64,000 bases of DNA, from the NCBI GenBank assembly GCA_019636835.1, contig JAHBWU010000002.1, positions 1-64,000 on the forward strand, given 5' to 3'. Shown here piece by piece: positions 37,921 to 45,322 of this stretch. This DNA is from Nitrospira sp. Lineage in GTDB: Bacteria > Nitrospirota > Nitrospiria > Nitrospirales > Nitrospiraceae. The notes beneath the pieces are model-generated. The model was not told the origin of the DNA. It saw only the letters and a list, made by a program, of their open reading frames with translations, and searched no databases. The position numbers and the translations under genes are program-made. The first letter of the stretch is position 1. Each line of letters begins with the position of its first letter.

Positions 37921-37950
37921 GCGGGTGCCGCATGCTTGTGCGGCACCCGC
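37921..37950 (-). terminator. Strong intercistronic stem-loop between DUF4331 and tonB genes
   Basis: GCGGGTGCCGCA and TGCGGCACCCGC form a perfect 12-base stem with loop TGCTTG. It lies 10 bases after the DUF4331 stop and 20 bases before the tonB start. There is no T-rich run behind it, so partial termination or mRNA stabilisation of the upstream cistrons is more likely than full termination. Confidence 0.75.
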
Positions 37951-37960
37951 TTGGTGGTCG

Positions 37961-39451
37961 CTACTGTGGCTCTCCTGGATCGATATGCCGACGGTCCCGT
38001 CCATCGAACGGAGTCGGAAGGAAGGGAAACGCTGTTGCGATGCCGTTGGCCGTCTTGTTGCCGCCGACTGATCCGACGTTGAAATTCACGCCGTCGCCGA
38101 GGTTCGGCACGGCTGGGTTCGTCAGGATACCGGCCACGACGCGCAAGGCCACATCGGTCACATCGTCATTGGGCCTTCGGCCGTTCGGCCAGCCGGCCCT
38201 GTCCGGTGTTGCGTTGCCGCTCGGGTCGTGGGCCAGCGGGCCGAGTCGTTTCTGAGCGGCAGCCGGAGTGGCGGGGACATCCAGATCGACACGTAGGAAA
38301 TCGGCCAGAGCTTCGTTCGTCTTGCCGGATCCGCAAACCGGTGGACCTGGGGCATACCGAAGCAAGGCGTTCACCAGATCTTCTCGATTCGCCGTCGGGA
38401 AGCCGGTGCCGAACACCGCATTGAGTGCCGTGGCCAGCGCCGAGTTGCAGTAGAACGGGACAAAATCATTCTCGTCTTCCGCATCCGTGGCATTCCACTT
38501 GTCCTTCATGTTGGTCGCGATGATCAACTCGTTCACGAGCGGATGGCCCATACGCGCCACTTGGACGAAGCGAGTGCTGTTGTCACGATCGCCGTCTTTC
38601 TTGATGACGGTGACCTTGGGCCGGCTCGTGCTGGCGTAGGCGCCGATGAGTTTGTTCCCGTTCGGGCCAACGAGGTCGCTGATCGGAATCTCCAGCGCGA
38701 TTGTGTTGACATTGAAGCCGCTGAACGTATCGGCGGTGCCGGAGCCGGGCGCTCCGACGAGGATCGCGTCGTTCGCATCATTGGCGTCGGAAAGAATCGG
38801 CGAGATATGCAGGTTCAACGTGTCGAAGGTACCTCCCAAGTCGATATAAAAGGTCTCGTCCCGTTGACCTGCAAAGACTCTCCCGCCGTTCTTCAAGGGA
38901 TATATCCCCTTGGCCGCCAGCTGTTCATAGTTCGGCGTGGTGCGTGGACCGACGTTCGACGGCACGGCGAACATGGGACCGGTGCCGAGATCGCGTGGAG
39001 GTTGACCATAGCGCTGCTCCGTGACGGTATAGTTTTGCCGTACGAGCAACCCTTCCGATCCTCCGCCGGTGAGCGCCGTGATGGGCGGTAATGCGACATA
39101 GGCCAGGGGAAACACGTTGCCGGGCTGGCGGATCTCCGTTTTAAACCGGATTTGATAGACGATGTTCCCGGCAATGTTGTTCTTATTGTTGTCGATATGA
39201 ATTTCGTACAGAACGTCGTCCGCGAAGTTGAAATAATTGGGACCGGACCCAGGCTCCTGACTCGGGATCACATTCATGATCAGGATCGCTTTGTCGGAGT
39301 CTTGCCAACTACGGAAGAAGTAAAAATCCGTGATATCCGCCGTCGGGTCATTGGCAATCAACGGGGCCTCGCGATGACTGGCCGCCATGATCGGCGTGGC
39401 CATAAGCATCGCCAGAATCGTCAAGAGAAGTGGTCGAATGTGAGCGAACAT
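37961..39451 (-). CDS. DUF4331 family secreted protein
   Basis: The 496-residue protein has a signal peptide cleaved before ASHREAPLIANDPTADITDFY, the hallmark opening of DUF4331 proteins, and continues with the family features (SWQDSDKAILIMNVIPSQEPGSGPN, IHIDNN, GMGHPLVNELII-like region with NLKDKWN analog). The acidic/His start suggests a metal site. Function is not established. It follows the small lipoprotein gene by 42 bases and leads the tonB-TPR-hupE genes. Confidence 0.88.
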   Translation of the reverse strand: MFAHIRPLLLTILAMLMATPIMAASHREAPLIANDPTADITDFYFFRSWQDSDKAILIMNVIPSQEPGSGPNYFNFADDVLYEIHIDNNKNNIAGNIVYQIRFKTEIRQPGNVFPLAYVALPPITALTGGGSEGLLVRQNYTVTEQRYGQPPRDLGTGPMFAVPSNVGPRTTPNYEQLAAKGIYPLKNGGRVFAGQRDETFYIDLGGTFDTLNLHISPILSDANDANDAILVGAPGSGTADTFSGFNVNTIALEIPISDLVGPNGNKLIGAYASTSRPKVTVIKKDGDRDNSTRFVQVARMGHPLVNELIIATNMKDKWNATDAEDENDFVPFYCNSALATALNAVFGTGFPTANREDLVNALLRYAPGPPVCGSGKTNEALADFLRVDLDVPATPAAAQKRLGPLAHDPSGNATPDRAGWPNGRRPNDDVTDVALRVVAGILTNPAVPNLGDGVNFNVGSVGGNKTANGIATAFPFLPTPFDGRDRRHIDPGEPQ

Positions 39452-39493
39452 GGTTTCCTCCTTGTGGACAGATTCGCCTGTTGGGCGGTTGGA

Positions 39494-39715
39494 CTACAGG
39501 TCCGGCTTCGGTGCCGTGATGGGTTCCGAGTCGGCTTGGCTGACCAGCGCCGCTTCCTCTGACGTCAGGGTATCGGATTGCGGAGTGCGCTGCTCCTCCA
39601 CGGCAGCAGTTGGTCCGCTCGGAGTGATGATCGGCATGTTGTCGCTTCCGCTACAGCCGGACATGAGGCCGATCATGAACACGAACCCCAGGGACGAATA
39701 GGTGGGTGATTTCAT
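39494..39715 (-). CDS. Small lipoprotein, first gene of the DUF4331 operon
   Basis: The 73-residue protein has a lipobox (LMSGCSGSDN), then a short acidic tail with AAVEEQRTPQSDTLTSEEA. A paralogue of the same length with the same core heads the DUF4394 operon (41620-41841). The conserved part is mainly after the Cys. Each lies directly behind a copy of the ATCC-16-CGTA promoter. The family is not known to me. Confidence 0.75.
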   Translation of the reverse strand: MKSPTYSSLGFVFMIGLMSGCSGSDNMPIITPSGPTAAVEEQRTPQSDTLTSEEAALVSQADSEPITAPKPDL

Positions 39716-39799
39716 GGGCTTGTCCCCTCCCTTCGAGATGAAATGATGATGTTATGACTCTGTCCGGTGAATCAGCTCTGCCGGCGGTCTGCTCTTCAC

Positions 39800-39824
39800 T
39801 ACGAGAAGTTTTTGGGTTTGGATC
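39800..39824 (-). promoter_or_regulatory. ECF-type promoter of the DUF4331 operon
   Basis: On the minus strand GATCC (39824-39820), exactly 16 bases, then CGTA (39803-39800), within AAAAGATCCAAACC and TCTCGTAGTG. It is nearly identical to the site at 44561-44585 and lies 85 bases before the lipoprotein start. Confidence 0.75.
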
Positions 39825-40515
39825 TTTTCTTGAGGAAGAAGCCTTCCAAAAGGAAGAAAAAATAGGCGCACAAAAAAGGTGTCGCGAAAGAGTCTCATCA
39901 TAATAATATCCACTTCTCCAGTGCGCCGGTGGGTGGAGCATCGAACCTTGCGTGCCATCACGTACTCAATTCACGTGCCCATTCCGAACGGCTTGAATTC
40001 ACGAGGAATTGGCAAGTCGGGGAGTGAAAAAAGAAGGAGTAAGACCAAAAAGAGAGAGCGTGTCTCATAGTCGTACGGTCATCAGAGGAACGTGGCTATA
40101 TTGGGTTTCAACAGAAAAGAGCACGGTAGATTGGAAAAATGAGAGGATCAACGCGATAACAGTCCATGCAAAACGTTCCATGGTCGCCCACTCCATAAGA
40201 TCGACGTTCCAACATTGGACGGTTATGAATGGCTGATATGGATCAGAGTGGACTTGTGTTGTCAGTCCGACTTCCGATGGCATGAACTACATCGCGAACG
40301 TAGTGGCGCTGTGAGGATCTTTTTTTGGAATTCAACGTGTTTCATGATGCAACGGTTTATTAAATCCCGTGACGCCATATCCGTGATTTTTGAATCGGCG
40401 CTCCGCCACCACGGCGGAGGACTAAGCCATCATGCCTGGCCCTGCCGCCGTTCGCCGGTTGAGATTTTCCGGCTCTCAATGCTCCGCATCGCGAACCGGT
40501 ATCAATGCCTCACGG
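39825..40515. other. Long spacer between the DUF4331 promoter and the DUF4394 gene
   Basis: About 690 bases without a gene I can support. Short frames on both strands lack domains and ribosome sites. A 7-base stem (CTCCGCC/GGCGGAG, 40401-40419) follows the DUF4394 stop and could be its terminator. The stretch is locally A-rich near 39840-39900. Confidence 0.5.
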
Positions 40516-41481
40516 TTATTGTTGATTGAGCGGAATGGCAATGTCGACGACGAATGCGGAAAAGCTTCCTAAGCGAGTGGCTGTGCCTGTCAGAAGGTTG
40601 ATTCTATAGAAGCTGGGAGTTCCGGTCGTCAACGTCGCGAACGCGCAATTTTGCACCGTCACACCGTTGCTGAGGCGGCTATAGATGTCGAAGCCGGCCG
40701 GTAAACCAACGTCTACGCCGAGCTTTCCGGTTGCGACGAGGATGCCGTTGTTGGCCGGCGATTGAATGACGACTTGGTCAAGATTCGTGTCGATGTCGAA
40801 CAATGTCGTCGCAGTATTTGGGCTAAGATCATTGTTCGTGTAGGCTGAGGCGGTCACACCCATCGCCGCGACGGGATCGGCCGGAGGCGGTGTGTACGTG
40901 AGGGTGCCGTCGGCTATCGTGACGCCGCCGGGGTTGACGTTGTGACGGAGATTTTGGCCGACGTCACTCACGATCCTGAGACGGTCGGCCGCCGGGTTGA
41001 AATCCACTCCAAACGAAGTTCCCAATAGTGGGATGGTCAACGAATTGACGAAGGTGACCTGAGCCGTTGAGGTATTGATCTTATACACTCCCCCGCCATT
41101 GCCGACTCCGTACAACAATCCGTCCTGAACACGGAAATCGATGCCGATGAGCGCCGTGTCTGGGTGTTGAAGGCCGTTGATCACGCCGATATTTCTTGTG
41201 ATGTGGGGTACAAGGGTGTTGAAACGTACGAGCCGACCATCATCCGTCAGTCCAATCACTCGTAAATTCAATGGACAAGAGTTGACGGACTGCCGATTGA
41301 AGGATTGCTGGCTGAAGGACTGCTGACTGTCGTTGTCATCATCGTCATCGTTCGTCGCATAGACGGGGAGCACGCCGACGAGCAGCGCGAGAAACGCAGC
41401 AATCGAAGCGGCGAAGAGCGGGCGGTAACGAGCATGTTTGGTCGCGTGGAGAGCCGTTGTGTTGGTGTCTGTATGTGTCAT
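40516..41481 (-). CDS. DUF4394 family secreted protein
   Basis: The 321-residue protein starts at ATG 41481 behind GGGAG. After a membrane or signal segment comes an acidic DDDDDN run, a short QQSF repeat, then the DUF4394 domain (about 75-321) with its repeated beta-propeller-like pattern: LIGIDFRVQDGLLYGVGNGGGVYKI, TSFGVDFNPAADRLRIVSD. Function is unknown; the structure suggests an extracellular propeller. It shares an operon with the paralogous lipoprotein upstream. Confidence 0.85.
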   Translation of the reverse strand: MTHTDTNTTALHATKHARYRPLFAASIAAFLALLVGVLPVYATNDDDDDNDSQQSFSQQSFNRQSVNSCPLNLRVIGLTDDGRLVRFNTLVPHITRNIGVINGLQHPDTALIGIDFRVQDGLLYGVGNGGGVYKINTSTAQVTFVNSLTIPLLGTSFGVDFNPAADRLRIVSDVGQNLRHNVNPGGVTIADGTLTYTPPPADPVAAMGVTASAYTNNDLSPNTATTLFDIDTNLDQVVIQSPANNGILVATGKLGVDVGLPAGFDIYSRLSNGVTVQNCAFATLTTGTPSFYRINLLTGTATRLGSFSAFVVDIAIPLNQQ

Positions 41482-41619
41482 CTCTAGTCTCCCTTTTGAA
41501 TTGATGGACGATGTTGGCTGCGATGTTGTGCTTATGGTTGTCGATATGATGAGTGATCGAATTCGAGCGAGCACGATGTCCTCCTTCTAAATAGATCCGT
41601 CCTTTTGAACGACGTTGGA

Positions 41620-41841
41620 TTACAGGTCCGGTGATGTGGCCGGATCAGGTTCCGAGTTGCCTTGGCTGACCAGCGTCGCCTCCTCCGATGTCAGCGCATC
41701 TGATTGTGGAGTGCGCTGCTCTTCCACGGCGGCAGCTGGTCCGTTTGAAGTAACGTTGGGCACGTTGTCGCCTCCACCGCAGCCCGACAAGAGTCCGGCG
41801 GCGAACATGACGCCCAGGGTCGAACGGACGATGAACCTCAT
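41620..41841 (-). CDS. Small lipoprotein, paralogue of 39494-39715
   Basis: The 73-residue protein has lipobox LLSGCGGGDN and the conserved core AAVEEQRTPQSDALTSEEA, shared with the lipoprotein that heads the DUF4331 operon. GAAAGGAGAAA precedes the ATG. It lies 138 bases before the DUF4394 gene and 103 bases after an ECF-type promoter. Role unknown; it is possibly an anchor for the secreted protein encoded next. Confidence 0.75.
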   Translation of the reverse strand: MRFIVRSTLGVMFAAGLLSGCGGGDNVPNVTSNGPAAAVEEQRTPQSDALTSEEATLVSQGNSEPDPATSPDL

Positions 41842-41944
41842 AAAAGTTTCTCCTTTCAGAAGCTTCCCTTTCCTCTGTTGCGAGGTACTTATGCGAGGGC
41901 AAACAGCGTATGTTTTGTAGAGCCCTCGTCGACTTATTCTCTGT

Positions 41945-41969
41945 TACGGACGGTTGTTCAATTTGGATC
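41945..41969 (-). promoter_or_regulatory. ECF-type promoter of the lipoprotein-DUF4394 genes
   Basis: On the minus strand GATCC (41969-41965), exactly 16 bases, then CGTA (41948-41945), with AAAAGATCCAAA as in the two neighbouring sites. It begins right after the terminator of the cytochrome gene. Confidence 0.7.
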
Positions 41970-41981
41970 TTTTTAATAAGA

Positions 41982-42017
41982 AGGCTCTGGAACAAACAGC
42001 TGTTTGTCCCAGAGCCT
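41982..42017 (-). terminator. Terminator of the di-haem cytochrome gene
   Basis: AGGCTCTGG..ACAAACAG pairs with CTGTTTGT..CCAGAGCCT, a 17-base stem with one mismatch pair and no loop other than the centre. On the minus strand it is followed by TTCTTATT. It sits 22 bases after the stop at 42040. Confidence 0.82.
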
Positions 42018-42039
42018 ACGCGGTGGGGTGAATCCAAAC

Positions 42040-43815
42040 CTATTGAGGATCAGGCGAAGGTACGGTCACACGAGGAGGATCGGTCTGGAGACTGCGCAAG
42101 AACTCGATCACATCCGAACGTTGGCCTGGGTCTGGGATAAAGACTGCATGCGCCGCTTTATCGCCGCGACTTGGGTTGAGCAATAAGTCCGCGGCTTCCT
42201 CGAAGCTATTCCCGGACACAGAGTCATCATGCAAGAGACTCTTTTTCCGTGTCAGATCGAGCAGCAGCGTAAGGGAGGTGCCGCGTACTTCTCCACGCCG
42301 GCTGGCGTCGAGCACGACCATCCGATCGTCAAAGAACGGACTGGGTCCTTCGGAATTTTGTACATTCGATAGCGGTGGTTGTCTCTGCAAGAGAACCGTC
42401 GGTTGATAGCCCGGATAGATGGTCGGCATCGCAATGACATCGGTCGGCACGAACTTGTTCGGATCGACCTGATGGCACGACGTGCAACTTGAGCGGAACA
42501 CGTCTTTGCCACGAGCCGCCTTGACGGAGTCGAAGGATGGAGCGGCCGGCGCCGGTAGACTATTGAGGTAAGCGTTGAGATCCAACAGTTTCGTCTCGTC
42601 CACGCGGCGGCCGGTGGCGGCTCCCGCCGAAGGGGCCTGGGTCTGAGCTTGGACAAACGGAATTACGTCGGTAATTGCCTGCCCCTGGGCGATTACACCG
42701 GTTGCTCGAAGCACCCGTTCATAATCTTCTGCGAGCTCATCTCCGGCTGGTCCAGCCTGGGTCCTCAAAAACTGGCGACCGCCAGGTGTGAGGATGCTGG
42801 TCGGATCGAGGCTTACCGTGTAGACATTGTTATTAAAGTCCTGCAACTGCGCGACCGCACCGTCGATTCCCCAGGGAGCAGACAGATCGGTACGGAAGAA
42901 GGGCGCAATGTGCAGCGGGTTTCCGACGCCTTCCGGAAAGGCGTCGAATTGGCCCACCGGATAGAAACGACTTCCGTCAGGGTTTGTGCCCGTGAGGTAA
43001 GCATCTGCTTCGGCTTCTGTTGGGAGGCTGGTAGCAGTCGTCTTGAGGCCTGGGAACTGACCACGTCCAATAGTAGCTCCATTCAAGGTATCAAACTGAA
43101 GCTGAAGCATCGGGAAATAGGCCAGCGAATTGAGGGGAAGGGCCAATATCGTCCCAACGTCCAGGTCGTGGGGCGTCGGGCCGTCGATTTCCTTTCCAAT
43201 CGATCCGGTCGTATTCAATGCCTTGAGCGGCGGCAAGACACTCTGGTCGGTGACGGCATGGCAAGCAGCGCATGTCAGACCTACCTTGTCACCGGCGGCC
43301 AGGTTGAGCGTGTCGCTTCCGCCCAACGGTTTGCGCTGCCCATTTGGGCCGAAGGCCACGACACCGATCACGGCGTTCTGATTAATCAGCGACAGCGTCA
43401 CCGCCGGATCGCCGAAGACCGTGGTATTCGGATCTGCCCCGCCCTGGACTTGTTGAATGGCGGCGGCGACCGCCTGTTTTGTGGTGTCGTTTAATGCGTC
43501 GACATTCACGCTCAGGCCGACCTGCAGCGCCTGCAGCGGCGTGATGCCCGCGGCAGCAATGCCCTGCGGCAGCTTGGCCGCGTCGGTCCAAAACTTTTGA
43601 TTCCCGAAGGTCTCGAAGCGAAAGACTTCCTGGCCTGATTGCGCGCTTCCCACGGGATGGGTGAACATGGCCTGAAGCGTCGCCGGCCCTGGTCCATCCG
43701 AAACAGCGCCGGAAGATGAAGGAGACGAGTTGCTTGTCCCGCCATCATCGGAACTGCAGCCGGTCAGCAACCCTATGATCATAAACCCTGCGACGAATAT
43801 TCTCTGATAGCTCAT
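42040..43815 (-). CDS. Di-haem c-type cytochrome lipoprotein, peroxidase-like
   Basis: The protein (591 residues from ATG 43815) has a lipobox (LLTGCSSDDGG), so it is anchored to a membrane, and two haem-binding motifs: CAACH (about residue 190) and CTSCH (about 465). Size and layout resemble the large di-haem cytochrome/cytochrome c peroxidase-like group, but I cannot assign the reaction. It follows the haemoglobin gene by 188 bases on the same strand, and I found no ECF-type promoter in that gap, so co-transcription is likely. Confidence 0.8.
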   Translation of the reverse strand: MSYQRIFVAGFMIIGLLTGCSSDDGGTSNSSPSSSGAVSDGPGPATLQAMFTHPVGSAQSGQEVFRFETFGNQKFWTDAAKLPQGIAAAGITPLQALQVGLSVNVDALNDTTKQAVAAAIQQVQGGADPNTTVFGDPAVTLSLINQNAVIGVVAFGPNGQRKPLGGSDTLNLAAGDKVGLTCAACHAVTDQSVLPPLKALNTTGSIGKEIDGPTPHDLDVGTILALPLNSLAYFPMLQLQFDTLNGATIGRGQFPGLKTTATSLPTEAEADAYLTGTNPDGSRFYPVGQFDAFPEGVGNPLHIAPFFRTDLSAPWGIDGAVAQLQDFNNNVYTVSLDPTSILTPGGRQFLRTQAGPAGDELAEDYERVLRATGVIAQGQAITDVIPFVQAQTQAPSAGAATGRRVDETKLLDLNAYLNSLPAPAAPSFDSVKAARGKDVFRSSCTSCHQVDPNKFVPTDVIAMPTIYPGYQPTVLLQRQPPLSNVQNSEGPSPFFDDRMVVLDASRRGEVRGTSLTLLLDLTRKKSLLHDDSVSGNSFEEAADLLLNPSRGDKAAHAVFIPDPGQRSDVIEFLRSLQTDPPRVTVPSPDPQ

Positions 43816-44003
43816 CGTAGATTTCCTTTCGGCCAAGTAAGATTGTGTTTGTTCTCTTCGGCGAACTCACGATCAAGGCGTTATTCGAGGCGACCGAATG
43901 AAATTTCTCCACGCATGCAGACCGCACATACGGGATATCTCAAACGACCGACGAGAGTTGTCTTCGGTCGGACCAACGGTGCGCCCGTATCATGAGTGAT
44001 TCA

Positions 44004-44477
44004 TCAATACATGGACATCTGCGGCTTCTCGACGATGTCTTTCTGCATCGGACCCAGCGCGCCGAGTAGTTCGTTCTTCTCGCGCTCAGGGACGTTGAAT
44101 TTATTCAACGTGGCGACTAAGTCTCCGACCAGCGCAGTAAAGTCGGCGTTGCTGACACCCATGCCGGCATGAGTGGCTTTCATGCTGCGACCAGTGTAGG
44201 TGCAGGGGCCGCCGGAGGCCTGGCAGATCTGTTCGACGAGCAGCATTTTCAAACGGGGAATATCTGTGTTGGCGAATTTGCCGTTGATGCGGTCGTCGGC
44301 GGCGACGCGACCGACGAAATCCTCCACCACAGCCGTGATAGCCGGCTTGCCGCCCAATCGTTCGTAGAGCGACTTGTCGGTGATCGTGGATTTGGAAGTC
44401 TGCTCCATCGTGTTACACCCCACGAGGGTGAGTAGAAGCACGCTGATGGTGATGTGTGACGCGGTCTTGATGGCCAT
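44004..44477 (-). CDS. Truncated haemoglobin (group 1) as a lipoprotein
   Basis: From ATG 44477 behind AGAGGAG, the product has 157 residues with lipobox LVGCNTM and a 2-over-2 globin: SLYERLGGKPAITAVVEDFV, then KATHAGMGVSNADFTALVGDL with the proximal His. At the position of the usual distal Tyr (DFY) it has Val. A membrane-anchored periplasmic globin is unusual and could detoxify NO, peroxide or O2 species or carry haem. It is divergent from the ECF sigma gene and is preceded by an ECF-type site. Confidence 0.85.
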   Translation of the reverse strand: MAIKTASHITISVLLLTLVGCNTMEQTSKSTITDKSLYERLGGKPAITAVVEDFVGRVAADDRINGKFANTDIPRLKMLLVEQICQASGGPCTYTGRSMKATHAGMGVSNADFTALVGDLVATLNKFNVPEREKNELLGALGPMQKDIVEKPQMSMY

Positions 44478-44560
44478 TGGTCCGTTCTCCTCTGATGGTG
44501 GAATGATTGTGTTGGGCATCTGTCTCGTGAATCCGAACTTGCCCGCAGTCTGTTCTCCAC

Positions 44561-44585
44561 TACGAGACGTGTTCTGGTTTGGATC
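44561..44585 (-). promoter_or_regulatory. ECF-type promoter of the truncated haemoglobin gene
   Basis: On the minus strand GATCC (44585-44581), exactly 16 bases, then CGTA (44564-44561). The flanks AAAAGATCCAAACC and TCTCGTAGTG and much of the leader behind repeat those of the site at 39800. Confidence 0.78.
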
Positions 44586-44672
44586 TTTTCGTGAGGAAGG
44601 TCTGCTTGCCGGGGCGATTTTTGCGGTGTTATAGTTTGAACTCCATCAAGGGTGGCAACGCCTACGGTCAGC

Positions 44673-44697
44673 AATCCAATCTTCCCCATCCCTCGTA
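44673..44697 (+). promoter_or_regulatory. ECF-type autoregulatory promoter of the sigma gene
   Basis: AATCC (44673-44677), exactly 16 bases, then CGTA (44694-44697). It lies 22 bases before the chosen sigma start, with the GGGGGAG ribosome site in between. The -35 differs in the first base from the other three sites. Confidence 0.68.
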
Positions 44698-44719
44698 CTG
44701 TTTTATGGGGGAGATTGCT

Positions 44720-45322
44720 ATGTTGCTCATGTCATCAGAAACAACCAAAGCGGCTAAAGACCAAGAATGGGCACAACTGATTGCCCTGACGGCACAGGGT
44801 GATCAGGCAGCGCTCGCCACGTTTTACGATCGTACGAGCCCACAGGTCTTTGGGCTTGTCCTCAAAATTCTCAACAATCGCGAGGCCGCTGAAGAAGTGA
44901 CACTGGATGTCTACACGCAAGTGTGGCGTCAGGCCCATACCTATGATGAAACGCGAGGAGCGCCGGGGGCTTGGCTGATGACTTTGGCCCGTACAAGGGC
45001 GATCGACCGGTTTCGCGCCGGAGCGGCCGAATACGGGCGCATCGAATCGTTGGATGCCGTCGAACTATTTGTCAGCGCCGACGACACGCCGGAGCAGGAT
45101 GTCGAAGGGCGGGAGCGTCGGCGGTACGTCCAACAGGCGTTGGCGGTGCTGACGGCGGAGCAACGGCAAGCGATCGCGCTGGCCTATTTCTATGGCTTCA
45201 GCCAAAGTGAAATCGCGGAAAAACTGCAACTGCCCCTCGGTACTGTGAAGACGAGAATCAGACTGGGCATGATTAAATTGCGTGAGGCGCTCGCGTCTTA
45301 TGAGGCGGGTTTAACGCCGTGA
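44720..45322 (+). CDS. ECF RNA polymerase sigma factor (SigK-like)
   Basis: The 200-residue protein has region 2 (about 20-90, LATFYDRTSPQVFGLVLKIL, EEVTLDVYTQVWRQ) and region 4 (about 135-190, QRQAIALAYFYGFSQSEIAEKL, LGTVKTRIRLGMIKLREAL). The region 4 wording resembles SigK-type factors. The ATG at 44720 follows GGGGGAG. It overlaps the anti-sigma gene by 4 bases (GTGA). It should direct transcription from the ATCC-N16-CGTA sites around it, including its own. Confidence 0.92.
   Translation: MLLMSSETTKAAKDQEWAQLIALTAQGDQAALATFYDRTSPQVFGLVLKILNNREAAEEVTLDVYTQVWRQAHTYDETRGAPGAWLMTLARTRAIDRFRAGAAEYGRIESLDAVELFVSADDTPEQDVEGRERRRYVQQALAVLTAEQRQAIALAYFYGFSQSEIAEKLQLPLGTVKTRIRLGMIKLREALASYEAGLTP

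Noticed and set aside
42649-43494. 281-codon plus-strand ORF opposite the di-haem cytochrome
   Set aside because: The minus strand has a lipobox and two CxxCH motifs. This frame has no domain.
43837-44003. ECF-type promoter in front of the di-haem cytochrome gene
   Set aside because: CGTA-like text occurs at 43929-43932, but 16 bases on the sequence is CGACG rather than GGATC, so the core is missing.
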